This document shows, piece after piece, positions 16,640-24,893 of a stretch of 64,000 nucleotides of DNA (its first letter is position 1; every line of letters begins with the position of its first letter). This stretch comes from Roseovarius gaetbuli. Lineage in GTDB: Bacteria; Pseudomonadota; Alphaproteobacteria; Rhodobacterales; Rhodobacteraceae. The position numbers and the translations under genes are program-made. Below the pieces are notes generated by a model. It did no database searches. It was given only the letters and a program-made list of their open reading frames with translations, and was not told where the DNA came from. Where the stretch lies: NCBI RefSeq assembly GCF_900172365.1, contig NZ_FWFJ01000002.1:1-64000 (forward strand). The letters run 5' to 3'.

Positions 16640-16663
16640 CCAGCACCGGATCAGACCGCGCCA

Positions 16664-17866
16664 TCATTCACCCATAAAGGCCTGTCGAATGAAACGCGTC
16701 AAATGTAAAGCGATCAGGCCAACAACAACGCCCCAAAACGCCGTGCCGATTCCCCCCAAGGTTACGCCGGATGTTGTAACGAGAAAGGTCAGCAAACCGA
16801 TCTGAGCATCCTCTGAGGCCATCAAGTCCGAAAGGCTCTTCTGAATCGCGCTCAACAGGGCGAGCCCTGCCAAAAGCGAGATCATTGCTGAAGGAAGCAG
16901 CACCAGGACGTTGACAATCGTGCCTGAAAAGATGCCCCCAAGACAGAAGAAGACGCCACACGCGACGCCCGCAATATAGCGGCGCGATGGATTCTCGTGA
17001 CACTCGGGTCCAGCACAAAAGGCCGCCGTAATAGAGGCCAGTGCGGTCGTCACGCCGCCAAAGAAAGCTCCGACAAGCGATGCGGCACCTGCGACAATAA
17101 GGATAGGGCGCGCCGATGTGGCATAGCCATGCGAGCGCAGGATCGCCATGCCCGGAAGAAACTGTCCGCTAAGCGTTGTGATGAACAACGGCAAGGCCAG
17201 GCCAAGGATGGCGGCCATCGAAAACTCTGGCAAAACCGTTCCGGGCGCGGCCAACGAGAGGTCGACATGCCCAATCGGTGTGTCATAGACCGTCGCGCTC
17301 AAGATCATGGACAGCCCGACAAGGCACAGGAGCGCGTATCGCGGAATAATCACGCTTAGAACAACGAAGGCTGTCAGAAGGGTTGCAAAGATGAATGGAT
17401 CGGTGGCCAGACTGCGGGCCGCCTTTAGGCCAAAGCCAAAGAGGATGCCTGCCATCATGCCGTTGGTTACGGCAGGTGGCAGAAAGCCAATTAGTCGCTC
17501 GAACCATCCAGAGAGACCAAGCAAGAGAAGAGTCGTTGCGACCAGAAGATAGGCGCCCACGACTTCTCCAAGCGGGAGGCTTGTCCCGATGGATATGAGC
17601 AAAACGGTTCCTGGCGCCGACCAAGCCATCGCAATTGGGGCTCTGAACCACGCGCTCAGCGTGATGCTAGAAAGACCGGCGGCGATTGAGATGGCGAAGA
17701 CCCAAGACGAAAACACCGCCGTGGGCATATCCATGGCCTGGGCGGCCTGAAGGTAGATCAAAAGTGGTCCAGCATAGGACACAAGCACGGCCAGAAACCC
17801 CGCCACTGCGGCCGTCGCGGAGATGTCCCGCCAAAAGACCCTCCGGACTTCAGTGACCTCAGACAA
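16664..17866 (-). CDS. benE: Benzoate:H+ symporter, BenE family
   Basis: This 400-residue inner-membrane protein has about 12 hydrophobic segments and matches the BenE family throughout. The conserved stretch [27 protein letters not shown] is in its usual place at about residue 270. BenE proteins bring benzoate in with protons. It overlaps the CoA-transferase B gene by 8 bp and is the last gene of the minus-strand cat operon that starts at 21301. With the LivKHMGF system at 23.5-28 kb, the cell would have both a secondary and an ATP-driven route for aromatic acids. Confidence 0.88.
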   Translation of the reverse strand: MSEVTEVRRVFWRDISATAAVAGFLAVLVSYAGPLLIYLQAAQAMDMPTAVFSSWVFAISIAAGLSSITLSAWFRAPIAMAWSAPGTVLLISIGTSLPLGEVVGAYLLVATTLLLLGLSGWFERLIGFLPPAVTNGMMAGILFGFGLKAARSLATDPFIFATLLTAFVVLSVIIPRYALLCLVGLSMILSATVYDTPIGHVDLSLAAPGTVLPEFSMAAILGLALPLFITTLSGQFLPGMAILRSHGYATSARPILIVAGAASLVGAFFGGVTTALASITAAFCAGPECHENPSRRYIAGVACGVFFCLGGIFSGTIVNVLVLLPSAMISLLAGLALLSAIQKSLSDLMASEDAQIGLLTFLVTTSGVTLGGIGTAFWGVVVGLIALHLTRFIRQAFMGE

Positions 17867-18488
17867 TTGTCGCCTCGGTGGCGGCGATCATTTCTTCGCG
17901 GGTGACGCCCGGTGCCAGTTCCTGAATGTGCAGGCCCTTGTGGGTGACGTCCAGCACGCCCAGGTTGGTGATGATCCGGTCAACGACCCCGGTCCCGGTC
18001 AGGGGCAGGGTGCAGGCCTTGAGGATTTTTGACTCACCATGTTTGCTGGTGTGATCCATGACCACCACCACACGGCCGACGCCTGCCACGAGATCCATCG
18101 CGCCGCCCATGCCTTTGACAAGCTTGCCAGGGATCATCCAGTTCGCCAGGTCGCCGTTCTCGGCCACTTCCATCGCGCCAAGGATCGCCATGGCGATCTT
18201 GCCGCCCCGGATCATGCCGAAGGAAAGCGCGGAATCGAAATAGGCGGTCTGCGGCAATTCGGTGATCGTCTGCTTGCCTGCGTTGATAAGGTCGGGGTCT
18301 TCCTCGCCCTCATAGGGAAACGGGCCCATGCCAAGCATGCCGTTTTCCGACTGAAGCGTAACCTCGACCCCCTCGGGGATATAGTTGGACACCAGCGTCG
18401 GGATGCCGATGCCGAGATTGACATAGGTGCCATCTTCAAGTTCTTGCGCCGCGCGGGCGGCCATTTGATCGCGATCCCAAGGCATCAT
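17859..18488 (-). CDS. catJ: 3-Oxoacid CoA-transferase subunit B
   Basis: This 209-residue beta subunit of a heterodimeric CoA-transferase has the catalytic glutamate in [10 protein letters not shown] (about residue 45). The family transfers CoA from succinyl-CoA to 3-oxoadipate (CatJ/PcaJ) or acetoacetate (AtoA/ScoB). It overlaps subunit A by 4 bp (ATGA). In a benzoate cluster 3-oxoadipate is the expected substrate. But the neighbouring beta-keto acid cleavage enzyme makes acetoacetate, so an acetoacetate CoA-transferase is equally possible. Confidence 0.88.
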   Translation of the reverse strand: MMPWDRDQMAARAAQELEDGTYVNLGIGIPTLVSNYIPEGVEVTLQSENGMLGMGPFPYEGEEDPDLINAGKQTITELPQTAYFDSALSFGMIRGGKIAMAILGAMEVAENGDLANWMIPGKLVKGMGGAMDLVAGVGRVVVVMDHTSKHGESKILKACTLPLTGTGVVDRIITNLGVLDVTHKGLHIQELAPGVTREEMIAATEATIV

Positions 18489-19189
18489 GCGGCTCCCTTC
18501 TGGCGGGTTGTGACTTTTTCGATGCGTTTCTCGTGCTCGCCCTGAATGATCCGGTGCACATAGATGCCCGGCAGGTGAATGTGATCGGGGTCGATTGACC
18601 CGGTCGGCACGATTTCTTCGACCTCGACAACACAGACCTTACCGCACATCGCGGCGGGCGGGTTGAAGTTGCGCGCGGTCTTGCGGAACACCAGGTTGCC
18701 GGTGGCATCGGCCTTCCAGGCCTTGACGATCGAAAGGTCGGCAAAGATGCCCTCTTCGAGAATATAGGTCTCGCCGTTGAAATCCTTGTGTTCCTTGCCC
18801 TCGGCGATCACCGTGCCGACACCGGTTTTGGTGTAAAAGCCGGGAATGCCACAGCCACCGGCGCGCATGCGCTCTGCCAGGGTGCCCTGCGGGTTGAACT
18901 CCAGCTCAAGCTCGCCGCTCAGGTACTGGCGCATGAATTCGGCGTTCTCGCCCACGTAAGAGCTTAGCATTTTCTTGACCTGCTTGGTCTGCAGCAGGAT
19001 GCCGATGCCGAAATCATCCACGCCCGCGTTGTTGCTGGCAAAGGTCAGGTCCTTGGTCCCGGCCTCCTTGATCGCCTGCAACAGAAGTTCCGGGATGCCG
19101 CAAAGACCAAACCCGCCCGCCGCGATCGTCATACCATCGAATAGCAGCCCATCCAGCGCTGCCCCTGCGTTCGGAAAAACCTTGTTCAT
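18485..19189 (-). CDS. catI: 3-Oxoacid CoA-transferase subunit A
   Basis: This 234-residue alpha subunit has the CoA-binding [10 protein letters not shown] motif near residue 25, then [15 protein letters not shown]. The ATG at 19189 overlaps the stop of the beta-keto acid cleavage gene (ATGA). The frame is open 25 codons further, but that part lies inside the upstream gene. It pairs with the subunit at 17859-18488. See that entry for the question of 3-oxoadipate against acetoacetate as substrate. Confidence 0.88.
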   Translation of the reverse strand: MNKVFPNAGAALDGLLFDGMTIAAGGFGLCGIPELLLQAIKEAGTKDLTFASNNAGVDDFGIGILLQTKQVKKMLSSYVGENAEFMRQYLSGELELEFNPQGTLAERMRAGGCGIPGFYTKTGVGTVIAEGKEHKDFNGETYILEEGIFADLSIVKAWKADATGNLVFRKTARNFNPPAAMCGKVCVVEVEEIVPTGSIDPDHIHLPGIYVHRIIQGEHEKRIEKVTTRQKGAA

Positions 19190-20022
19190 GCCGCGACCTT
19201 TCGTAGCCCAAGTATGTCGCGCGCCTGTCGCCATGTGGCAACGGGACGCTCGTATTTCTCGCACAGATCCACCGCGCGTTTGACCAATGCTGCGTTTGAA
19301 GGGGCGAGCCGCTCACGATCCAGTCGCACATTATCCTCAAGACCCGTGCGGGTGTGGCCGCCCTTGGCAATCGACCATTCGTTTATCGTCAGTTGTGTCG
19401 GACCAATGCCCGCCGCACACCATTGCGCATCCGGCGCAAGACGTTTGAGTGTCTCGATGTAGAATTCGAAAATCGGTTCATCCGCGGGCATGGAATTCTT
19501 CACCCCCATGACGAATTGCACGTAAAGCGGACCTTTCAGCCTACCGTCGGCCGCCATCCGCGTGGCCTGAACAATATGGCCAAGATCAAATGCCTCGATT
19601 TCGGGTTTCACATCATGTTCGATCATCTCGGACGCGAGCCAGTCGACGAGGTCAGGGCTATTCTCATAGACCCGCGTGGGGAAGTTGTTAGAACCAACCG
19701 ACAAAGAGGCCATATCCGGTGACAACGGCAGCATCCCACCACGCTCGCGCCCTGCGCCGGATCGCCCCCCGGTCGACAATTGTACGATCATACCAGGGCA
19801 ATGATGCTCCAGCCCTTCCTTGAGCCTTGCAAAACGCTCGGGGTCGGAAGTCGGCTTGCCCGCCTCGTCGCGGACATGGCAATGGGCAATTGCCGCACCG
19901 GCCTCGAAAGCCTCATGAGTGCTTTCGATCTGTTCCGAAAGTGTGATCGGTACCGCCGGATTGTTGTACTTTGTCGGTAATGATCCGGTGATGGCAACGC
20001 AGATGATGCAGGGGTTGGTCAT
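19186..20022 (-). CDS. Beta-keto acid cleavage enzyme (BKACE, DUF849)
   Basis: This 278-residue zinc enzyme of the BKACE family has the zinc ligands HCHVRD (about residues 46-48), then LSTGGRSG, a FDLGH segment and the C-terminal [19 protein letters not shown]. BKACEs condense a beta-keto acid with acetyl-CoA to give acetoacetate and a new acyl-CoA. With 3-oxoadipate the products would be acetoacetate and succinyl-CoA, which would stand in for the thiolase CatF/PcaF, not found in this window. The start at 20022 ([13 protein letters not shown]) is where the conserved part begins. It overlaps catI by 4 bp, so it belongs to the same operon. Confidence 0.85.
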   Translation of the reverse strand: MTNPCIICVAITGSLPTKYNNPAVPITLSEQIESTHEAFEAGAAIAHCHVRDEAGKPTSDPERFARLKEGLEHHCPGMIVQLSTGGRSGAGRERGGMLPLSPDMASLSVGSNNFPTRVYENSPDLVDWLASEMIEHDVKPEIEAFDLGHIVQATRMAADGRLKGPLYVQFVMGVKNSMPADEPIFEFYIETLKRLAPDAQWCAAGIGPTQLTINEWSIAKGGHTRTGLEDNVRLDRERLAPSNAALVKRAVDLCEKYERPVATWRQARDILGLRKVAA

Positions 20023-20066
20023 GGCTTTTCTTAAGGCTCCAGTAGAGTAGGCAAATTCAGCGGCGA

Positions 20067-20924
20067 TCAAGCCGCCTTGACCGCGTGGACCGGCATTTTG
20101 CAAAGCGCGTCGGCAAAGAACGGGCGGAACCCTTCGGGGTGCTCGCTCATCGGGAAATGCCCGAGCTCGTCCATAACCGCGAGTGTCGCGCCCGGAATCG
20201 CATCGGCGGTGCGCTTGGCATCCTCCGGCGTACAGGTCAGATCATAGGCCCCCACGATGATATGCACGGGCGTCTTTTCCGTATCAATCTGTCCCAGGCG
20301 TGCAATCAGGCTCTCGTCGCGAGTATAAAAGCTTAGGTCGCCGCGAAACACACCGGGGCCGGACTGCTTGAACATCCAAAGCGTGTTCTCACGCTCGGCC
20401 CGGGGCGCGAAGGGCGAGATATTGGCCGAGACCAGGGCCGCGCCCATCTCGCCACCATGGGCGTCGGGGCGGTCGAACCAGTCGATGTCATACCATGCCG
20501 CCTGAAAGTCCGAGGCCTCGATCGCGATGAAACCGCTGAATTTATCCGGGTGAAGCGCGGCAAGCTGAAGGGCGATACGCCCGCCCATCGAACAGCCCGC
20601 AAGGACAGGGCGATCAAGACCAAGCCCGTCGACCACGGCCAATATGGTTTCGATATAGGCTTGAGTCGTCAGCAGATATTCCTGCGTCTCGAACCCTTCC
20701 GGCGGCAGCGACTTGCCGTGCCAGGGCATGTCAAAAGCAATCAGGCGGTTCGTGGCGGTGATGTCGGCGTCGTTCATTAGATGGCGCCATTGGCGGGTAT
20801 CCGCGCCCGCCGTGTGAAGGCAGATGACAGGTCGCCCCTGCCCGGCCTCTTCAAAATAGATGCGACGCGGTGCGCCCTCGACCGTGATGGTAAGGTAACG
20901 TCCAGTGATGGGTTCAATGCTCAT
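20067..20924 (-). CDS. catD: Alpha/beta hydrolase, probable 3-oxoadipate enol-lactonase
   Basis: This 285-residue alpha/beta-hydrolase has the nucleophile elbow AGCSMGGR (Ser at about 116) and an oxyanion segment near LHTAGADTRQW. The catalytic Asp is near GAYDLTCTPEDA, and the catalytic His is in DELGHFPMSEHPEGF. In this place in a ben-cat cluster the expected activity is opening of 3-oxoadipate enol-lactone to 3-oxoadipate (CatD/PcaD). The family is broad, so the symbol rests on context. It overlaps the SCP2-like gene by 4 bp. The next gene follows after 44 bp. Confidence 0.7.
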   Translation of the reverse strand: MSIEPITGRYLTITVEGAPRRIYFEEAGQGRPVICLHTAGADTRQWRHLMNDADITATNRLIAFDMPWHGKSLPPEGFETQEYLLTTQAYIETILAVVDGLGLDRPVLAGCSMGGRIALQLAALHPDKFSGFIAIEASDFQAAWYDIDWFDRPDAHGGEMGAALVSANISPFAPRAERENTLWMFKQSGPGVFRGDLSFYTRDESLIARLGQIDTEKTPVHIIVGAYDLTCTPEDAKRTADAIPGATLAVMDELGHFPMSEHPEGFRPFFADALCKMPVHAVKAA

Positions 20925-21301
20925 GCTGCCAACTCCTTTGACGGGCGCGCAAGCGCCATGACGTCCTTGAAGAACCGCAGGTTCTTGACCAAGCACAGAA
21001 TATCGCCGTCGATCCGACCGCGACCGATTTTGACAAGGCCGAAAATGTCATGGAATCCAGCCTCGGGAATGGGTTGCCAGAATTTCTGCAAGGCCTCCGC
21101 GTCGGTGCGAAAGGCAAAGCGCCAGGGCGTTTTGCGGCTTGGTCCGGGAGTCACTTCAATAAGTCTGCCCTTGTCGAAACCAAGGTAGATTTCTTCGCCG
21201 CAGATCTCGATCAGGACGGTTTCAGAGAAGAGGCGGCCCAAACGCAAAAGATGTGGCGTGCCGTTCAGTTGCGACTGAATGTTCTGGAATATCTCGATCA
21301 C
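20921..21301 (-). CDS. SCP2-like small protein of the cat operon
   Basis: This 126-residue protein begins at a GTG, chosen because GAAGGAG lies 6 bp before it. The open frame reaches 21430, but that longer region holds operator-like repeats. The order of predicted strands and helices (IEICGEEIYLGFDKGRLIEVTPG, then WRFAFRTDAEALQKFW, then GDILCLVKNLRFFKDV) recalls SCP2-type lipid-carrier folds. It is the first gene of the operon with the enol-lactonase, BKACE, CatIJ and BenE. CatC (muconolactone isomerase, about 95 residues) is missing from the cluster, and this protein sits where it would be useful. Function is otherwise unknown. Confidence 0.6.
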   Translation of the reverse strand: MIEIFQNIQSQLNGTPHLLRLGRLFSETVLIEICGEEIYLGFDKGRLIEVTPGPSRKTPWRFAFRTDAEALQKFWQPIPEAGFHDIFGLVKIGRGRIDGDILCLVKNLRFFKDVMALARPSKELAA

Positions 21302-21374
21302 CTGGATCTCCTTCAAAGAAACTTGATGCGCCGTTGGTGCCACGTCGAGGGGCGTTCTTACCATGCCGATACGG

Positions 21375-21388
21375 GTATGGGGTGATAC
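21375..21388. promoter_or_regulatory. Operator-like palindrome, copy 1
   Basis: GTATGGGGTGATAC matches GTATC-N4-GATAC at all but one position. It lies in the divergent region between the SCP2-like gene (start 21301) and catA (start 21571). A perfect copy lies 60 bp away at 21449-21462 and a third one upstream of catB at 33134-33147. Confidence 0.5.
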
Positions 21389-21447
21389 TCTGAAACTGAA
21401 GCGCCATGTTTCACCGTCGGGATGGAACACCCTGCAGCAAATGACTG

Positions 21448-21463
21448 GGTATCACCCGATACC
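21448..21463. promoter_or_regulatory. Operator-like palindrome, copy 2
   Basis: GGTATCACCCGATACC is a perfect 6-bp dyad around 4 bases and is the best copy of the motif. It sits 108 bp before the catA start. It is a candidate binding site for the LysR regulator encoded at 22562-23452, or another regulator of the benzoate genes. Confidence 0.55.
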
Positions 21464-21570
21464 GCAAGCGGCATTGGTTTAAGCGACTTCTTAGCGGATG
21501 AATAGGTAGCGAAAGACGCCCCCAAAGCGTCCCGGACCACTGACAGAATCGCCAATTTGGAGGAGAAACC

Positions 21571-22446
21571 ATGGGCATTGTAAATCTTGAAAACATCACG
21601 GATGTCGTGATCGCCAGCCTTGGAAAGTCCGGTGATATCACCGAACGTCAACGCGAAATCATGACCTCGCTCATCAAGCACTTGCACGGGTTCTGCAAAG
21701 ACGTGAACCTGCAACATGGCGAATTCCTGGAAGGCTGCGAATATCTCAAGCGCGCGGGCCAGACCTGTGACGAGAACCGGCAGGAATTCATCCTGCTTGG
21801 CGACATCGTCGGTGTTGAGGTTCTGGTCGACATGCTCTCGAACCCCGTTGAAGGCACCGAAAGCGAATCCACCGTTCTCGGCCCGTTCTACCGTGAAAAT
21901 CCGCCGGTTCTGCCTAAGGGTGGTTCGACCATCCAGAAACATTATGACAATGAGGAAACCGCCTATTACGAAGGCTATATCCGCGATGCCGATGGCAATG
22001 GCGTTGCGAATGTGACGCTTGACGTCTGGGAAGATGCGCCAAACGGCATCTACGAAAACCTCGACCCCGATCAGCCCGAATACAACCTGCGCGGCCGCCT
22101 TGAGACTGATGAAAACGGGCATTACGCCTTTGTGGCGGTGCGCCCCGTGCCCTACCCGATCCCGGACAATGAAACCGCTGGTGAATTGCTGCGCTTCATG
22201 GGGCATCACCCCTATCGGCCCGGGCATATGCATTTCATCATCTCGAAAGAGGGCTACCGTCCGCTGATCAGCCAGATCTATGACGCCGACAGCAAATGGT
22301 TGGACAATGACAGCGTTTTCGCGGTCAAAGACAGCCTGATCGGCAAGTTCAAGCCCGCCCCCAAGGAGCTTGGCACCGATCTGCACTTCGAGTTCGATTT
22401 CGTTCTCAAGGCAGAGGACAAAGCCCAATCTGTTGCGGCCGAGTAA
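21571..22446 (+). CDS. catA: Intradiol ring-cleavage dioxygenase, probable catechol 1,2-dioxygenase
   Basis: This 291-residue Fe(III) intradiol dioxygenase has an N-terminal helical dimer domain (residues about 5-90, with TCDENRQEFILLGDIVGV) and a catalytic beta domain from ESTVLGPFYREN. Likely iron ligands are the Tyr in NGIYEN, the Tyr in RPVPYPIPD, and the His pair in HPYRPGHMHF. GGAGGA precedes the ATG. It would cleave catechol to cis,cis-muconate, the link between BenD and CatB. Hydroxyquinol 1,2-dioxygenases look alike. The presence of benABCD and catB favours catechol. A strong terminator follows. Confidence 0.82.
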   Translation: MGIVNLENITDVVIASLGKSGDITERQREIMTSLIKHLHGFCKDVNLQHGEFLEGCEYLKRAGQTCDENRQEFILLGDIVGVEVLVDMLSNPVEGTESESTVLGPFYRENPPVLPKGGSTIQKHYDNEETAYYEGYIRDADGNGVANVTLDVWEDAPNGIYENLDPDQPEYNLRGRLETDENGHYAFVAVRPVPYPIPDNETAGELLRFMGHHPYRPGHMHFIISKEGYRPLISQIYDADSKWLDNDSVFAVKDSLIGKFKPAPKELGTDLHFEFDFVLKAEDKAQSVAAE

Positions 22447-22469
22447 GACTTCCAACCTCCCTGTAGACT

Positions 22470-22499
22470 GGCCCCCGTGTTGCGGGGGCCTTTTTTTAT
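22470..22499 (+). terminator. Rho-independent terminator of catA
   Basis: GGCCCCCG and CGGGGGCC pair around the loop TGTTG and are followed by seven T. It lies 24 bp after the catA stop and separates catA from the LysR gene. Confidence 0.92.
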
Positions 22500-22561
22500 T
22501 TAAAGTGCTGAACTACTGTTCATCTCGCATATGTTGATTTGACGCTGGAGGGGAGGCCGCG

Positions 22562-23452
22562 ATGAATTTCAAGCAAATGACCTATTTCATCGCGGTGGCC
22601 GAAGAATTGCACTTTGGGCGCGCGGCGGAACGGCTTGACATGGCGCAGCCGCCGCTGAGCCGCCAGATAAAACAGATCGAGGAAGACCTGGGCGCGATCC
22701 TTTTCAATCGTGGCCGCAGCGCGATTAGTCTGACACAGGCCGGTGAGAAGCTGCTTGAAAGAAGCAAATCCATCATCGCCCAGCTTGACGATACAAAGCT
22801 GGAAATTCGACGGATCGGTCAGGGAGCCGAGGGTCGGCTTCGGATCGGGTTTGTCGGCTCTTCGACCTATGGCATTTTTCCCAATATCATAAAATCGTTT
22901 CGCGCCGCCTACCCTTCGGTCAATATGAACCTGATCCCGATGAACAATGCCCAGCTTCACAGGCAACTCGTCTCTCGGATGATTGATGTCGCCTTTGCAA
23001 GGCCTGCACTGAGCGACCCGGAATTTGCGGTGAAGAAGCTTCTCGAAGAAGATCTTATCCTTGCCTTGCCCGACACATTGGATACGGGATCGCGCAGGAT
23101 TGCGGACCTGCGCAGGCTGGCGACGCACAACCTGATCCTCTATCCTGAATACCCTCGGCCCAGCTATGCCGACCTGGTGCTAAAAGCCTGCCAGGACGCC
23201 GGTTTCGAAGTCCCTATGCGCATTTTCACCATGGACCTGCACACCGCGCTTAGCCTCGTCGCAATCGGTGAAGGGGTTTGTATCGTCCCGGCCTCTGTGG
23301 GATCGGCCCCGCGTAACGGGATCAAGTTCCTGAAGATCGAGCCTGAGATCGCGCGCACTGCCCTGTCCATCAATTACCGTCTGGATGAACAGGGCGTGCA
23401 TGTTCAGAATTTTGTCAAGATCGCACAAAGTGTCGCACGAAAGCTGATCTGA
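22562..23452 (+). CDS. LysR-type regulator of the benzoate/catechol genes
   Basis: This 296-residue LysR-family activator has an N-terminal winged helix (MNFKQMTYFIAVAEELHFGRAAERLD, then PPLSRQIKQIEEDLG) and a periplasmic-binding-like effector domain (about 90-290). The opening residues resemble CatR/BenM/CatM-type regulators, which respond to muconate or benzoate. GGAGG precedes the ATG. It lies between catA and livF and is convergent with livF (stop at 23459). Its probable targets are the GTATC-N4-GATAC sites before catA and catB. The effector is inferred. Confidence 0.85.
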   Translation: MNFKQMTYFIAVAEELHFGRAAERLDMAQPPLSRQIKQIEEDLGAILFNRGRSAISLTQAGEKLLERSKSIIAQLDDTKLEIRRIGQGAEGRLRIGFVGSSTYGIFPNIIKSFRAAYPSVNMNLIPMNNAQLHRQLVSRMIDVAFARPALSDPEFAVKKLLEEDLILALPDTLDTGSRRIADLRRLATHNLILYPEYPRPSYADLVLKACQDAGFEVPMRIFTMDLHTALSLVAIGEGVCIVPASVGSAPRNGIKFLKIEPEIARTALSINYRLDEQGVHVQNFVKIAQSVARKLI

Positions 23453-23458
23453 GAGGGC

Positions 23459-24157
23459 TCAGACACCCAGCCACTTATGCTGGGCGTCTTCATCTGCGCG
23501 GATGTCCTGTGCGCTGCCTGTCCAGACCACCTGCCCTTTGCTGACGACGACAACATCGTCGGCCAGCGATGTGGCAAAGCCGAAATTCTGCTCGACAAGC
23601 ACCATCGACAACCCTTCGGCCTTGAGCTCCTGAAGCTTGTCATGAATGAGCTTGACGATGATTGGCGCAAGCCCTTCGGTCGGCTCGTCAAGAATAAGCA
23701 GGCGTGGATTCATCAACAAAGCCCGCGCGATCGCAAGCATCTGCTGCTCGCCCCCCGAAAGCTGTGCTCCGCCATTGTCGAGGCGCTCTCCGAGGCGGGG
23801 AAAGAGATCTAGGACGCGCTCGAACGTCCAGTCCGCGCCGTCTCCGCCAAAGCGTTTTGCGGCGATTTCAAGGTTCTCGCGCACAGAGAGCGATGGAAAA
23901 ATATCGCGTGTCTCGGGCACATAGGCGATGCCCGCCTTGGCGACATCAAACGACCGTTTGGCAATCGGCTTGCCTTCAAACCGTATCTCGCCAGAGCGGG
24001 TTGGCAACAGGCCCATAATCGTCTTGAGGGTGGTGGATTTTCCAGCTCCATTTCGCCCAAGAACGGCAAGAACCCTGCCTTTTTGGGCGCAAAGGCTCAT
24101 GCCGTACAGGACCTGCGTTTCGCCATATCCGGAATTGATTGCGTTCAGTTCAAGCAT
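23459..24157 (-). CDS. livF: Branched-chain/aromatic ABC transporter ATPase (LivF type)
   Basis: This 232-residue ATPase has Walker A GRNGAGKST (about 36-44), the signature LSGGEQQML and Walker B LLILDEPTEGL, the LivF form. It overlaps livG by 8 bp and closes the livKHMGF set. HAAT-family transporters beside ben genes usually carry aromatic acids rather than leucine, so benzoate is the likely substrate. The assignment of substrate rests on context alone. Confidence 0.88.
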   Translation of the reverse strand: MLELNAINSGYGETQVLYGMSLCAQKGRVLAVLGRNGAGKSTTLKTIMGLLPTRSGEIRFEGKPIAKRSFDVAKAGIAYVPETRDIFPSLSVRENLEIAAKRFGGDGADWTFERVLDLFPRLGERLDNGGAQLSGGEQQMLAIARALLMNPRLLILDEPTEGLAPIIVKLIHDKLQELKAEGLSMVLVEQNFGFATSLADDVVVVSKGQVVWTGSAQDIRADEDAQHKWLGV

Positions 24158-24893
24158 CTTCCCAGCTCCCCAGATAAATCTCTTTCAAAAGGCTCGACCC
24201 GCGCGCCTCTTGCGGCAATCCGTCAAACACCACCTCGCCGTAGTTGAGCACCGTGATCGTATCGGCCACGTCAAAGGCCAGATCCATATCGTGCTCGATG
24301 ATCAGAAGCGTCAGGTCACGCGGCAGATTGTTCAGCAGGTCGTGAAACCCCTTCGCCATCTCGGGGCCGACGCCGCTTGTCGGCTCGTCCATCAACAAGA
24401 CCAGCGGACGGGTCGCAAGCGCGACGCCCACCTCAAGCTGCCGACGCACACCATAGCTGATCTCAGACACATTGGCGTGCAGGAAGGGCATCAGGTTGAC
24501 CTGATTGGCAACGTCCTGAACGATCTCGCGCACTTCGGGTTTCGCCAGACTGTCACTCCACAGCGTCGTCGCATGTCCGGTGTGGATCGACGCCGCCAGA
24601 CCGAGGTTTTCCTCGACCGTCAGGCCATCGAACAGCGTGTTCTTCTGATAGCTGCGCGATAGACCCCGGCGCGCCCGTTTTGCGACTGCAAGCGCGGTAA
24701 CATCCTCGCCCGCCAGATGAACCGAGCCTTTGTCAGAGGCAAGTTCACCGACCAACTGGTTGAAAAGCGTTGTTTTTCCGGCACCGTTAGGCCCAAGAAT
24801 GACCCGCCGTTCACCGCGTTCCAGTTTGAGCGAGACATCACGCGTGACGTGCACAGCCCCAAAACTCTTGTCCAGATTTCTTGTCTCAAGCAT
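24150..24893 (-). CDS. livG: Branched-chain/aromatic ABC transporter ATPase (LivG type)
   Basis: This 247-residue ATPase has Walker A GPNGAGKTT, the family form ISYGVRRQLEV in place of the usual LSGGQ, and Walker B LVLLMDEPTSGVG. The open frame is longer, but the ATG at 24893 (MLETRNLDKSFG) is the normal LivG start and overlaps the end of livM by 8 bp. It would form the ATPase pair with LivF. Confidence 0.88.
   Translation of the reverse strand: MLETRNLDKSFGAVHVTRDVSLKLERGERRVILGPNGAGKTTLFNQLVGELASDKGSVHLAGEDVTALAVAKRARRGLSRSYQKNTLFDGLTVEENLGLAASIHTGHATTLWSDSLAKPEVREIVQDVANQVNLMPFLHANVSEISYGVRRQLEVGVALATRPLVLLMDEPTSGVGPEMAKGFHDLLNNLPRDLTLLIIEHDMDLAFDVADTITVLNYGEVVFDGLPQEARGSSLLKEIYLGSWEDA

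Noticed and set aside
21571-22446. Hydroxyquinol 1,2-dioxygenase instead of CatA
   Set aside because: The protein could fit by family. But benABCD and catB are present and no maleylacetate reductase is seen, so catechol is the better substrate.
21358-22455. A 365-codon open frame on the minus strand across catA
   Set aside because: It has no recognisable domain and mirrors the codon structure of catA, whose motifs are clear on the plus strand. It is a GC-rich shadow.
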